From Planctomycetota bacterium (GTDB lineage Bacteria; Planctomycetota; Phycisphaerae; Phycisphaerales; UBA1924): 56,103 bases of DNA. Shown one piece after another: positions 32,232 to 41,594 of this stretch. Made by a program: the position numbers and the translations under genes. The stretch is taken from NCBI GenBank assembly GCA_963204725.1, contig CAUJHH010000016.1:1-56103 (forward strand). The letters are read 5' to 3'. Within the stretch, counting starts at the first letter, position 1. Each line of letters opens with the position of its first letter. The notes below the pieces were generated by a model. It saw nothing but the letters and a program-made list of their open reading frames with translations. It was not told the origin of the DNA and did not search any database.

Positions 32232-34745
32232 ATGCCCGATATTGCGCCATCCGTCTCTGCGTCCAAGCCGCCAGCGAGCGAGTGTCGTTCCGGGGGCTCG
32301 ATCACGCGAGCACAGATCTTGGCGCTCGGCCAAGCGGATCGGCCCTGGGAGTTCGTGCCGCTCGCGCACAAGGCGCTCGCGATGCACCCTTCTGATGCGG
32401 GCGTCCGGTTTCTGCTGTCCTCCAACTACGGCAAACTCGGGCTGCGCACGTCCGCAATTGAGCAGATCTCGGCACTTCCTTCGGAAGTGGTGAACGAGCC
32501 TGCGGTGCTGGCCCTTCGAGGCGCGCTCGAGAGATTGCCTGAGGATCGCGTGCATATCGACGAACGAGAGAGGATCCTGCGTGCCAATCTTGCGGCGTTG
32601 GAGGCTCGGGCAGAGCGAGTCGGCGTGGAAACAACAGAATGGGTTCAGGAGTGGCGGAGAGCATCTACAGGTCTGGAACACTTTCGCGCATTGAGCGGAG
32701 CAATCCTGGCTCGCCGGTGCGATCCCGCCGAACGAGCCGGCCCGAGTGGGGGGTGGGAGCGGTTCGGAAATGATGTGCCCGCACGAGTTCATGGTGAGAA
32801 GGTTGGAATCGCAACTTCGCGAACGGATCCGGTCGTTTCGGCGTGGCCGCGGCCGGTAACCATGGAGGGCTTCAATCCCTGGGTGCTCGGGCATGTGGCT
32901 GAGGGGCTGGAACGACTCGCCTCGGGATACTGGCCACGTATCAATGTCGTTGAGCCGGATACGGTCCGCTTCGCCGAAGCGATGTCGGCATGCGATGTGT
33001 CGAGCGTCTTGTCGCAGGAACGCGTGCATTTGTTTGTGGGTTCGAATGCCATCGAACGATTCGGTGCGGATCTTCTTGCGAGGAACGGCACGCAGATCGC
33101 TGGACCGGTCATCATCACTCGGCCATGCGGCGGCGACGGCTCGGCGGCCGTTGAAAACCGGATTCGGGAGGCCGTGATCGCCCAGAAAGCCGAAGAATCG
33201 CGGCTGCTCGCCCAGTTCGGCGGGCTCGACATCGCCGAGTGTGTCGCGACATGGCGAGGGCGATATGCCGCAGCGATCGACCGGTCTGGCCCCGCGCTGC
33301 GGCTTCTGGTCGCGACGTGCCGCTACACGACGTTTGTGAAACACTCGGCGAGTGACATCGCGGAGGCGATGCGAGCGATCGGGCACGAGTCGGAGATCTT
33401 GATCGAGCCGGACGAGTCGTCGTTGCTCTCGACGGTCGGCTATCTGCGTGCCATCGCCGAGTATCGCCCGGATCTCGTGCTGGTCATCAATCGCACGCGG
33501 GCGAACCTCAAAGGGATGATACCTGCGGACGTGCCGGTGGTGTGCTGGATTCAGGATGCGATGGCGGAGATCTACGACGACCAGATCGGAGCGGCCCAGG
33601 GGCCCCTCGACTTTGTGGTTGGGCACACCAGCGACGATCTCTTCACCCGGTTCGGCTATACGCGAGAGCGGACGCTGATGCTGCCGGTCGTGGCATCGGA
33701 ACGGAAGTTCAGCCGCGATGCCGCGTCACTCGAGCTTCGAGAGGAGCTTGCGTGTGACGTGGCGTATGTCAGCCACCACAGTGAGACGCCGGACGACCTC
33801 CACAATCGCGTGCTCGGCATGGCGGGAGATGTCGCGGTTGCGGCGACGCTGGGGGCATTGGAGCCGCGCGTGCGTGATGCGGTTGCGCGGGCGGCCGAGA
33901 TCCCGTTGCAAGCGACCCTTCGGATCATCACCGAGGAGGCGGCGAGGCATGTCATCGGGCAGTCGGCCGATCCTCGAGTGCTGACGCGCATCTGCAACCA
34001 GTACACACTTCCGATGGCGGATCGCCTGCTGCGGCACCAGACGCTCCGATGGGCGGCATCCGTGTGCGATCGACGCGGCTGGCGACTGCGTCTGCACGGT
34101 CGAGGCTGGGACGAGAATCCGGCGTTCGCACGGTATTCAGGGCGTGCTCTTGAGCACGGCGAAGAGCTGCGGGCTTCGTATCAGTCGGCGGGCGCTCATC
34201 TGCATGTGTCGGTGCACTGGCCATATCACCAGCGGGTGATGGAGTGCGCTCTGTCTGGTGGGATGCCGTTGTGCCGCGCAAAGTGGGATGATCTGGCGAT
34301 GCTGCACGGGTTCACGGCGCTGCGTCTCGCGGAGGGCGGCGTGGCGCACGCGTGCAGGATCGGCGAGCCACGGATGCACCTGTACGCGGTCGCGGACCAC
34401 GTGGACGCGATGCGGATGACGGCGATGTGGCAGCGGATGGGTGATGAGCGCGGAAGCCGCCCGAACATCCCAACGACGGATGTGCTCCTGGATTCGGCTC
34501 GATTGGCGTGGGAGGGGATGGCGAGGGAGCCGGATGTGGCGTGGATGCTCGGGGATCCCTTTGAAACGATGTTTCGTTCGGAAGAGGAGCTTGAGCGATC
34601 GCTGGAACGAGCGATCGGGCGTCCCGCATGGCGAGAGAGCGCGTCGGCGGGGATCGCGGGCCGCGTCCGGACGCACTTTACGTATCGCGTTGCGATCAAG
34701 CGGATCATCGATCTGGTCGGTGGCGCACTTGGCGGGAAGGCGTGA
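32232..34745 (+). CDS. Large glycosyltransferase-like protein (CgeB/GT-B type)
   Basis: About 837 residues from the ATG at 32232. The N-terminal 120 residues look like helical repeats (AHKALAMHPSDAGVRFLLSSNYGKLGLRTSAIEQIS, TPR-like). The middle holds a GT-B N-half (LRLLVATCRYTTFVKHSASDIAEAMRAIGHESEILIEPDES...PDLVLVINRTRANL...VCWIQDAMAEIYDD). The C-terminal part WRLRLHGRGWDENP...YQSAGAHLHVSVHWPYHQRVMECALSGGMPL resembles CgeB-type transferases. No good ribosome binding site is seen; an in-frame TTG at 32193 is an alternative start. First gene of the left glycan block. Confidence 0.78.
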   Translation: MPDIAPSVSASKPPASECRSGGSITRAQILALGQADRPWEFVPLAHKALAMHPSDAGVRFLLSSNYGKLGLRTSAIEQISALPSEVVNEPAVLALRGALERLPEDRVHIDERERILRANLAALEARAERVGVETTEWVQEWRRASTGLEHFRALSGAILARRCDPAERAGPSGGWERFGNDVPARVHGEKVGIATSRTDPVVSAWPRPVTMEGFNPWVLGHVAEGLERLASGYWPRINVVEPDTVRFAEAMSACDVSSVLSQERVHLFVGSNAIERFGADLLARNGTQIAGPVIITRPCGGDGSAAVENRIREAVIAQKAEESRLLAQFGGLDIAECVATWRGRYAAAIDRSGPALRLLVATCRYTTFVKHSASDIAEAMRAIGHESEILIEPDESSLLSTVGYLRAIAEYRPDLVLVINRTRANLKGMIPADVPVVCWIQDAMAEIYDDQIGAAQGPLDFVVGHTSDDLFTRFGYTRERTLMLPVVASERKFSRDAASLELREELACDVAYVSHHSETPDDLHNRVLGMAGDVAVAATLGALEPRVRDAVARAAEIPLQATLRIITEEAARHVIGQSADPRVLTRICNQYTLPMADRLLRHQTLRWAASVCDRRGWRLRLHGRGWDENPAFARYSGRALEHGEELRASYQSAGAHLHVSVHWPYHQRVMECALSGGMPLCRAKWDDLAMLHGFTALRLAEGGVAHACRIGEPRMHLYAVADHVDAMRMTAMWQRMGDERGSRPNIPTTDVLLDSARLAWEGMAREPDVAWMLGDPFETMFRSEEELERSLERAIGRPAWRESASAGIAGRVRTHFTYRVAIKRIIDLVGGALGGKA

Positions 34746-34784
34746 GCGAGCCGAGCATCGAAGGCCGGGCCAACGGACTCAACA

Positions 34785-35888
34785 TCACTTCATGGGGGTT
34801 GCAACCGCGATCAGATACTCGGGGCCGTCACCAGATTCGATCGGGTGGATCCCGGCGGCGACTTCGGACGCGGTGGGCGCAAGGCGAGCCCATTGGCCGA
34901 ACCACTGGATGCCGGTGAAGCTCTTGGAGAGGAGTTTGCTGAGGGATTGCTGGGTGAAGGTGTGGACGTGGTGCCTCGTGAGACCGGCGTTATTGGGAGT
35001 GCTGAGAATCAGTGTGCCACCGGGCCTGAGGATACGGGCGAACTCGTCGATGAGGCCCTCGGCATGCTCGACGTGTTCGACCGTCTCGAAGCTGACCGCG
35101 ATGTCGAGTGAATCTGTCGGCAGGCCGGTGGCCGTCGCGCTGGCGTTGACGAAGCGGGTGTTCTGAGAGCCGAAGCGGCGGCTTGCGTAGTCGGTGGCGC
35201 GGGAATCGATGTCGATACCGGTGACGCTTGCGGCTCCGCCTTGGGTGGACAGGAGCGAGGAGCCGTAACCGGTGCCGCTGGCGGCGTCGGCAACGTGCCG
35301 TCCTGCGACGTATCTGGCGGCAAACTCGTATCGGCGGAGGTGGAGCTCCGTGCGTTCGGGTGGGAGCATGGGGAGCGTTGCGTCGTGGCGCTCGTCACGG
35401 TTCTCGGCGAGCCAGCGTGCGTCGGCTTCGGTGAGGCCCCACTTTGTGACGAGGCGAGCGTACACCTCTGTCGGCGTGGGTCGAACCGCCTCGGGCGAGC
35501 CGTAGATGCGAAGGATCGGGATCCCTGCGAGAGCGGGGTTCGAGATCGCCCTTGCATAGATATCCGCTTCGTAAGAGTCCGAACTGACGACAATCGCATG
35601 GATTGAGCCGTGCGGGAAGCGTGCGAGGTGGTTCGGGCTCATCACCGGGACACCACGGATGGACGCGAGGCGCGGCACGTCGTCGAGAATTGCGACGACT
35701 CGAACATCGTGCCATTGCCAAGGTTGCCGGACAATCGGTACGGTGTGGCGTCCTGCGCCGTAGAGGGCGATGTGTCGGTAGTTGCGGGCATCGCAGAGCT
35801 CGGCGGCGCGTTCAACAAGGACCCTTCCGAGCGACCGCATCGTCTCCGAAGATCCGGGCTGAGAAGGGGGGCGAGCCAGCGTCTCCAT
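34785..35888 (-). CDS. Methyltransferase with N-terminal Rossmann-like module
   Basis: 367 residues. N-terminal module (about 30-130): HIALYGAGRHTVPIVRQ, VRVVAILDDVPRLASIRGVPVMS, AIVVSSDSYEADIYARA. Then a class I methyltransferase: VADAASGTGYGSSLLST (about 198), VTGIDIDSRATDYAS, LDIAVSFETVEHVEHAEGLIDEFARILRPGGTLILSTPN. This is the same small module found in three other proteins of the cluster. It likely methylates a sugar or glycan; substrate unknown. Its 3' end is 39 bases from the stop of the convergent 32232-34745 gene. Confidence 0.87.
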   Translation of the reverse strand: METLARPPSQPGSSETMRSLGRVLVERAAELCDARNYRHIALYGAGRHTVPIVRQPWQWHDVRVVAILDDVPRLASIRGVPVMSPNHLARFPHGSIHAIVVSSDSYEADIYARAISNPALAGIPILRIYGSPEAVRPTPTEVYARLVTKWGLTEADARWLAENRDERHDATLPMLPPERTELHLRRYEFAARYVAGRHVADAASGTGYGSSLLSTQGGAASVTGIDIDSRATDYASRRFGSQNTRFVNASATATGLPTDSLDIAVSFETVEHVEHAEGLIDEFARILRPGGTLILSTPNNAGLTRHHVHTFTQQSLSKLLSKSFTGIQWFGQWARLAPTASEVAAGIHPIESGDGPEYLIAVATPMK

Positions 35889-35988
35889 GCAGGGGTCATC
35901 GGCTGGACGAGCCCCCGGAGCCCGCCATTATGCGAAAGGATGCGGTTCGGCCGATAGGCATGACGGGGTGGGCACCGGAGGGTTTGGC

Positions 35989-36570
35989 GTGTCAACAGAC
36001 TACAAGAGCATCTACGACCACATCATTTCGACTGAGCCACGGTACAACGCGGCCGAGAACTCGCCGGGATACGGCGCGTGCCTGGCGTGGGGCGATCGCA
36101 TCCGCGCGGTCGGTGGGCCGACGCTCGATGTCGGGTGTGGGGTCGGCTTTGTGGTTCAGCTGCTCTCGGGCAGCCTGTTCGGTTTCGAGTCCTATGGCAC
36201 GGACATCAGTGCGGTGGCGGTTGAGCGGGCCGCGGCGCGAACCTCGCCCGATCGCGTCCGGTTGATGGAGGGAGCGAGGATTCCTTTCTCCAATGGGGCA
36301 TTCGGGGTGGTGACGTGCTTTGATGTGCTGGAGCACGTGGATGAGTCGGATGTGATCGGGATGCGGGATGAGCTCCGGCGGGTGCTGAGGCCGGGGGGCC
36401 TGCTGTTCTGCACGGCGTCGTGTCGCCCCGCGGGGTCGGTCGATCAGCACGGCGACAACCTGCACCGGACGGTGCGTGGCCCGGAGTGGTGGGCGGAGCG
36501 GTTCCAGCCGGATGAGTATCTGGTGAGGCGGGCGCACGCCGACGTGGTCATGTGGTGGCGGAAGGCGTGA
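35989..36570 (+). CDS. Class I SAM-dependent methyltransferase (Methyltransf_11 type)
   Basis: 193 residues from GTG at 35989, with GGAGG nine bases upstream. Motifs: TLDVGCGVGFVVQLLS, ESYGTDISAVAVERA, GVVTCFDVLEHVDESDV, DELRRVLRPGGLLFCTASC. Starts farther upstream would add a low-complexity region overlapping the divergent methyltransferase start, so they were not used. Its end overlaps the sulfotransferase stop by 23 bases on the opposite strand. Confidence 0.85.
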   Translation: MSTDYKSIYDHIISTEPRYNAAENSPGYGACLAWGDRIRAVGGPTLDVGCGVGFVVQLLSGSLFGFESYGTDISAVAVERAAARTSPDRVRLMEGARIPFSNGAFGVVTCFDVLEHVDESDVIGMRDELRRVLRPGGLLFCTASCRPAGSVDQHGDNLHRTVRGPEWWAERFQPDEYLVRRAHADVVMWWRKA

Positions 36571-37486
36571 GAGACCGGTCGTAGCCGAGGGCCCCGAGGA
36601 GCGAGCCGGCGCGGGCGTCGAAGGACTCGATCTGGGCGTCGGTGAGCCAGGTGCGCCAATCGCCCGCGACTCCTCTTCGGAAGAAGTTGGAGCGGTCTTC
36701 CTGGCCGGCGCGGCGGCCCCCGGACATCTTCTCGAACGAGGCGGCCTCTAGGCACGGGCCAGCGTGAGCGGAATCTGCGCCGATGAAGGCGAGGACCCGT
36801 TCGAGCGAGTGGTGCGGGGCGGTGAGCATGTCCTCGTAGCGGATGGTGAGTGCGTGCGGTAGACGGCTCGTGGCGAGGAGCCCGGCGTTGGCAGAATCGA
36901 TCCAGAGACTGCTGAAGAACTCGAAGTGTTCATCCGTGATACGTCGGCTTGCGAGTGCGTGTCGAAGTTCGTCGGCGCGTGCCGGATGAGCCGTTCGCAG
37001 TTGGAGGTTGGACCGGTGGACCGCGCCTGAGACGATCACATCGCGTCCATCGCGGACGAGATGGATGAGACGGATGTTCGGGTTGTACGCGATCAACTGC
37101 TCGGCGGTGTGGAGGCCGGTGCCGACGTAGGGCGTGAGTTTTTCGCCGTAGATGGGCTTGCCGGAGGCGTCACGTGAGGTGCGGGCGATGGCGTTGATGA
37201 TGTTGTGGAGGAGCGACTGGTAGAACGCGGGCGAGTCGGATGCTGCAACCGGCGGGTTGTAATGGCGGGCGAGGTTCTCGACATATGACTCAACGGTAAG
37301 ATTCGGGCCGCTGGGATTGTCCTTGTCGAAGTAGCGTCCGAAGAGGCGTGACTCCGAGCAGTGGACGTTGGGGTGGGCGCTCAGGAGGCACTGCATCCAC
37401 GTAGTGCCAGACTTGGCGGAGGCGAGGACGATGTAGTCCAAGCCTTCAAGTCGAGTGCCGCCGGAACCTGGCTGCGAATGGGGCAT
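36548..37486 (-). CDS. PAPS-dependent sulfotransferase
   Basis: 312 residues. The 5'-phosphosulfate loop is IVLASAKSGTTWMQCLLSAHPNV (about 19-40), and the 3'-phosphate site is IRLIHLVRDGRDVIVSGAVHRS. Then LTIRYEDMLTAPHHSLERVLAFIG and a C-terminal GDWRTWLTDAQIESFDARAG typical of the family. It moves sulfate from PAPS to a hydroxyl, likely of a glycan, since it lies among glycosyl- and methyltransferases. The gene downstream of the 37501-38553 methyltransferase on the same strand, 14 bases apart. Confidence 0.93.
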   Translation of the reverse strand: MPHSQPGSGGTRLEGLDYIVLASAKSGTTWMQCLLSAHPNVHCSESRLFGRYFDKDNPSGPNLTVESYVENLARHYNPPVAASDSPAFYQSLLHNIINAIARTSRDASGKPIYGEKLTPYVGTGLHTAEQLIAYNPNIRLIHLVRDGRDVIVSGAVHRSNLQLRTAHPARADELRHALASRRITDEHFEFFSSLWIDSANAGLLATSRLPHALTIRYEDMLTAPHHSLERVLAFIGADSAHAGPCLEAASFEKMSGGRRAGQEDRSNFFRRGVAGDWRTWLTDAQIESFDARAGSLLGALGYDRSLTPSATT

Positions 37487-37500
37487 GTGCGCGTTCAGGA

Positions 37501-38553
37501 TCAGGGCTTCTCGAAGCGTGCGAGGAACGCCCAGCCGACATCGGGGCCGACCTGCTCGATCTTGAGGCCGAGCGACTTTGCGCTGACGCGGAGTTGGTCC
37601 ATCGAATTGTAGAACATGATGCCGTACTTACCGTCCATGTCTGGCCGGTGTTGCTCACGCCAGATCTGCATGGCGCGATCGTTCCATGTGACGAAGTGGA
37701 TGAGGGCCTTGCCGCCGGGCTTGAGGATGCGTGTGATCGACTCGAGGAACTGGTGGACGAGGTCGGCCTTGAAGTGGACGAAGACATCCATGGAGTAGAC
37801 GAGGTCGACGGAGCCATCGGGAATGGCAGCGAGCTTGGCCTTCTCGTCGTGGTGGAGAGAGAGTTTGCCGAGGTGCTTGCTGAAGCGGTGCTCGATGGCC
37901 TCGAAGAGGAGGCGTCCGGCGTAATCGACGGCGTGGTACTTGCTGGCTTTGTCGATGACATGCTGGGTCCAGAGCCCCGTGCCGCTGCCGATCTCGCAGA
38001 CGGTCATACCGGGCTTTACGTGCTCCATGAGGGGATCAAGAAGCGTGCGCCAGGCCTCGGGCTTGGCGGGGGGATACTCGCGGTCGTAGACGGGGTTGAG
38101 GCCGCGCGAAGTGGCGATGGAGTACTCATACTGCTCGATGAGAGTGCCGTCCCAGCCTTTGTCCGCGAAGGGTGTCGGAAAGGCGAGCAGGTAGACGCCA
38201 GCTTCGCGGAGGCGGCCTCGGTTGGCCCAGATCTTGTCGAAGTTGGGACCGGCAGCGGTGATGATGACGCCCTTCACACCCTTGGCGAGCGCGTCGCCGA
38301 GTTCGAGGATCGGGAGCCCCGCCCAGCTCTTGCCGATCTTCTTGGAGTCGTCGTCGATGATGCCCGCGATCACGCCCTGTGGCGCGTGCATGAGCGGGCA
38401 GAGACGCTGCACGAGGTCGCCAGCGCCGTACAGGGCGATGGGCGTGCTGCCCATCGAGATCATGCGCTGGACGAGACTTTCGAACTGGGAGGGGTCGATG
38501 GGAAGTTGCGGCTTCTGGCTCACATGCGTTCCTCCGGCAGGCCGCTGGCTCAT
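37501..38553 (-). CDS. Methyltransferase with N-terminal Rossmann-like module
   Basis: 350 residues. N-terminal module: TPIALYGAGDLVQRLCPLMHAPQGVIAGIIDDDSKKIGKSWAGLPILELGDAL...GVIITAAGPNFDKIW (about 35-110). Then a methyltransferase domain: MTVCEIGSGTGLWTQHVIDKAS (about 181), YHAVDYAGRLLFEAIEHRF, VDLVYSMDVFVHFKADLVHQFLESITRILKPGGKALIHFV. Compared with its cousin at 34785-35888 the module carries GDLV rather than GRHT. Probably one transcript with the sulfotransferase. Start ATG at 38553 has AGGAACGC upstream. Confidence 0.88.
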   Translation of the reverse strand: MSQRPAGGTHVSQKPQLPIDPSQFESLVQRMISMGSTPIALYGAGDLVQRLCPLMHAPQGVIAGIIDDDSKKIGKSWAGLPILELGDALAKGVKGVIITAAGPNFDKIWANRGRLREAGVYLLAFPTPFADKGWDGTLIEQYEYSIATSRGLNPVYDREYPPAKPEAWRTLLDPLMEHVKPGMTVCEIGSGTGLWTQHVIDKASKYHAVDYAGRLLFEAIEHRFSKHLGKLSLHHDEKAKLAAIPDGSVDLVYSMDVFVHFKADLVHQFLESITRILKPGGKALIHFVTWNDRAMQIWREQHRPDMDGKYGIMFYNSMDQLRVSAKSLGLKIEQVGPDVGWAFLARFEKP

Positions 38554-38624
38554 TGGTCATTCGCGGCTGACCGCACTTATCGGTCGGGCGATCGGTCGTT
38601 ATTGAGCGTTGCCTGAGTCTCGGC

Positions 38625-41513
38625 TCAGATTGCGGAGATCGGATCGAGCGCGACACGCGGCGTGGGGCCGCTGGCCTCGCCGCAGGGGTTCTCCGCAGGT
38701 GCGTAGAGGCGTATGACCTCGATTCCGGCCGCCTGGAAGCCTGACGATTTCTCCCAGAGCCGATCTTCGAACAGATCGCTCGAGAGAATGATCGAGTCGG
38801 GCCGGAGCGTTTCGATAGCTCGCGCCGCATCCACGACGGGAAGCCCGAAGAGTCGGGCGTGGAGAGGTGCTGCATCGTCGATGAAGCCGACAAAGGGCCA
38901 GATCGGCCATCTTTCCGCGACAAATAGGGCGTGTCGGTCTCGCGTGTGTCGCCCTGTCCCGAAGACGGCGATCCGCCTCCGACCCCGCTTGATCGCTGCG
39001 AGTACCGCGCGGTGGAAACCGGTTTCAGTCGGATTCGGGACGAGCATCGGAGAAAGGGCAACACCGAGGCCATCGGACCGCCACGTGTCGCACTCTGCGC
39101 GGCTGGGTGATGGGTCGGACGCACGAACCAGCACCGCGTCGCATGGGAGGCCATCAACATCACCCGGTCTCCCTCGGGCGATCCTCTTGTAGCCGGAACT
39201 CTGGAGCGCTCGGAGGCAGGTCGCGTCGGCTTGGGCTGGGGCATCGGACCATGGCTTGAGCCATTGCCACGGCTCCATGATCCGAAGAGAGACATCTGAT
39301 GGCGTCGCGTCAAACGGCTGCGAGATCGCATCATCGAACGCGGCGGCGTACTTCGCGGCCACTGAATCGAGGCCGAGTTCGTTCCGGACCCTTTCCCATG
39401 CGAGGACGCCCATTCGGATCAGGGTGTCGCCGCCGGATTCTCGATCGCGCCAGAGCTCGGCGAGCCTGTCGGCCATCTCGTCGACTGCACCGACGGGCAC
39501 GACGACGCCGCTGACTCCGTCGCTCACCCATTCATCGACGCCGCTGCGGACACGTGTGACTGCGGGAACGACGCTCGTGCCCATCGCCTCCAGCATCGTC
39601 ACGCTCGTCCCCTCGAATTCGCTGAGGAGCACGCTCACATCGATGTCAGGCAAGAATGATTCAACCCATGCAGGATCACGACGCCCGTGAATCCGTACGG
39701 CTCCATGTTTGAGTGTGCGTGACGCCAAGCCATCCGTCCATCGCTTCAAGTCGTGGCCATCGCCCACCATGTGCAATTCGTATGAGACATGTCGGGCCTC
39801 GAGCGCATCGATGAGGAGGAGGAAATCGTTGATCCGCTTCTGGACCTCGACCATCCGCCCGATGTACGCCAGGCGTAACGGACCGGTCTTGGCGACACGC
39901 CGCGGCTCCTGAGCGACGGGGACGCCATAGACGATCCGGTGGAGTGGCCGACCGTGTTCTTTCGCGATCGGCGAGAGCCATGTTGCGCACGAGTCGCTGA
40001 CCGCGACCGCCGCAGACCAGCGAGGGTACGTCGCGGCCAAGTCCTTGTAGTAGGTCTCGTCCGAGTGGGCGATGGCGATTGTGCGCACGCCCTCGTGCGT
40101 CAGACGGCTCGCGGCCATATGGCACACGTCGCTGTAGTTCGGAAGCACGATTTCTGGTTCCAGCCGCCGAATGGCTTCGACGAGTGTCTCAAGCCGCACG
40201 GTCGGATCCGACATCGGATCGAGCGTGCAGATCTCGGTCAAGCCGTCTGGATTGACATTGAACTCTCCACTCATGTCGCCGGGTTGCGTGACGACGACGA
40301 GCGTGCGTACGTCGTATCGGGAGTGTGGAGGTGCCATCGAGCGAGCGAGCCGCAGCCCCCAGGTCATCACACCACCGACGGGGGAGCCATCGCACGCGAT
40401 GCAGTTGACGACGCGCGTTCTGCCCGCGATCCGCGGCACGAGAGCGGGAACCGAAGCGACTGGCGGGATCTCGGGCACGGCGGACCGATGAACCCGCTTT
40501 CCGTTGCAAACTTCGATCAACAGATCAGCAATGCAGGCATCGGCCGGCGCGTCTGGTCTGGCGACAGAGCCATGCTGCAGCGTCAGATCCCGCGATTGAG
40601 CTTGCATCAGCTCTTGAGTTGGAGCAAGGATGCTGTCGAGCAGTGAGCCGAGTGTCTGAATTGCACTCGAACTCGGGCGCAAGGCGGTGGTGCAGTCCGG
40701 CGTGCGGAAAGACTGGTCCGGTGAGCCGATCGTCCGATCATCGGCTCGCCAGATCCAAGGAGTGCGCTGCCACAGAGGTCCCGGTTGGGGATGAACAATT
40801 CCGGTCGGGCGTCCAGCTGCCATCGCCTCGATCGCCAGCGTCGAGGGCGTGGTCAGCACGGCCGAGGCCTCTTCGAGGCACGAACGCAAGGTTCCGGAGG
40901 CGTTTGAGACTCCGAGTTCTGCATCTAGCCCGGCTGTCAATCGCCAGAGTATCCGCACTTGGCGTCGGATCAGGGTCTCGCGCAATAGTCTCAAGGCGGA
41001 GAGCAGCCGCACGCGTTCTTCGGGGTTGAAGGCTGGCCGATTGGCGGTCGCGATCAGCACGGCGGGCTGGGTAGGGGTCGGTGGATGAGGCAGAGGGGAT
41101 GGGAATGCCCGGCAGATCCGGGGCAGGCCGGTCGCGACTGCGTCGTTTCCCCACGACTTGAGCAATGCTTCGTCCATCGGGCCGGCGCACGCGACTGTGC
41201 GAGCCAAGGCGGGCCGAAGAAAGTCATTGCCGACAAAGGAGTTATGAAACGTATTCCGGTACTCAAGGACGCCATCCATCACCAGAACGGAACTCGCACC
41301 GACCTTGTGGGCCCGGCGCAATGCCCAAAGCGAAAGGGGGGATTGCGTCTCTTTGACCACGACCACGTCGGGCGTGTGCAGATTGAGCAGCTCAGTTGAA
41401 CTGGGGGTCAGGAACGCGGACGAGTGTCCCCGTGATTCCAAGGCCTCAGCAACGCCCGGGAAGTGGTCGGTCGTCGTCGGGTCCTGAACGATCACGATGC
41501 GGGGGTACGCCAT
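38625..41513 (-). CDS. Multidomain glycosyltransferase (GT-B-like + GT4 + Rossmann-like module)
   Basis: 962 residues in three parts. About 1-330: a GT-B-like unit ending SAVLTTPSTLAIEAMAAGRPTGIVHP. About 358-760: a GT4-like transferase with CDGSPVGGVMTWGLRLARS, PLRLAYIGRMVEVQKRINDFLLLIDAL (about 543) and SEFEGTSVTMLEAMGTSVVPAV (about 635), the nucleotide-sugar-binding EX7E zone. About 843-945: RRIAVFGTGRHTRDRHA, FVGFIDDAAPLHARLFGLPVV, DSIILSSDLFEDRLW, the module shared by four proteins here. ATG at 41513 is the first in-frame codon before a credible domain; upstream in-frame sequence is compositionally unlike protein. Divergent from the next gene, 81 bases away. Confidence 0.88.
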   Translation of the reverse strand: MAYPRIVIVQDPTTTDHFPGVAEALESRGHSSAFLTPSSTELLNLHTPDVVVVKETQSPLSLWALRRAHKVGASSVLVMDGVLEYRNTFHNSFVGNDFLRPALARTVACAGPMDEALLKSWGNDAVATGLPRICRAFPSPLPHPPTPTQPAVLIATANRPAFNPEERVRLLSALRLLRETLIRRQVRILWRLTAGLDAELGVSNASGTLRSCLEEASAVLTTPSTLAIEAMAAGRPTGIVHPQPGPLWQRTPWIWRADDRTIGSPDQSFRTPDCTTALRPSSSAIQTLGSLLDSILAPTQELMQAQSRDLTLQHGSVARPDAPADACIADLLIEVCNGKRVHRSAVPEIPPVASVPALVPRIAGRTRVVNCIACDGSPVGGVMTWGLRLARSMAPPHSRYDVRTLVVVTQPGDMSGEFNVNPDGLTEICTLDPMSDPTVRLETLVEAIRRLEPEIVLPNYSDVCHMAASRLTHEGVRTIAIAHSDETYYKDLAATYPRWSAAVAVSDSCATWLSPIAKEHGRPLHRIVYGVPVAQEPRRVAKTGPLRLAYIGRMVEVQKRINDFLLLIDALEARHVSYELHMVGDGHDLKRWTDGLASRTLKHGAVRIHGRRDPAWVESFLPDIDVSVLLSEFEGTSVTMLEAMGTSVVPAVTRVRSGVDEWVSDGVSGVVVPVGAVDEMADRLAELWRDRESGGDTLIRMGVLAWERVRNELGLDSVAAKYAAAFDDAISQPFDATPSDVSLRIMEPWQWLKPWSDAPAQADATCLRALQSSGYKRIARGRPGDVDGLPCDAVLVRASDPSPSRAECDTWRSDGLGVALSPMLVPNPTETGFHRAVLAAIKRGRRRIAVFGTGRHTRDRHALFVAERWPIWPFVGFIDDAAPLHARLFGLPVVDAARAIETLRPDSIILSSDLFEDRLWEKSSGFQAAGIEVIRLYAPAENPCGEASGPTPRVALDPISAI

Positions 41514-41594
41514 TGGCTCATCATCGACACAGCCGCTTCTCTGGCGGCAAAGACTGTTTCTCCCCCCTCCAGAAGGCCGACGAATCTCCTCAAC

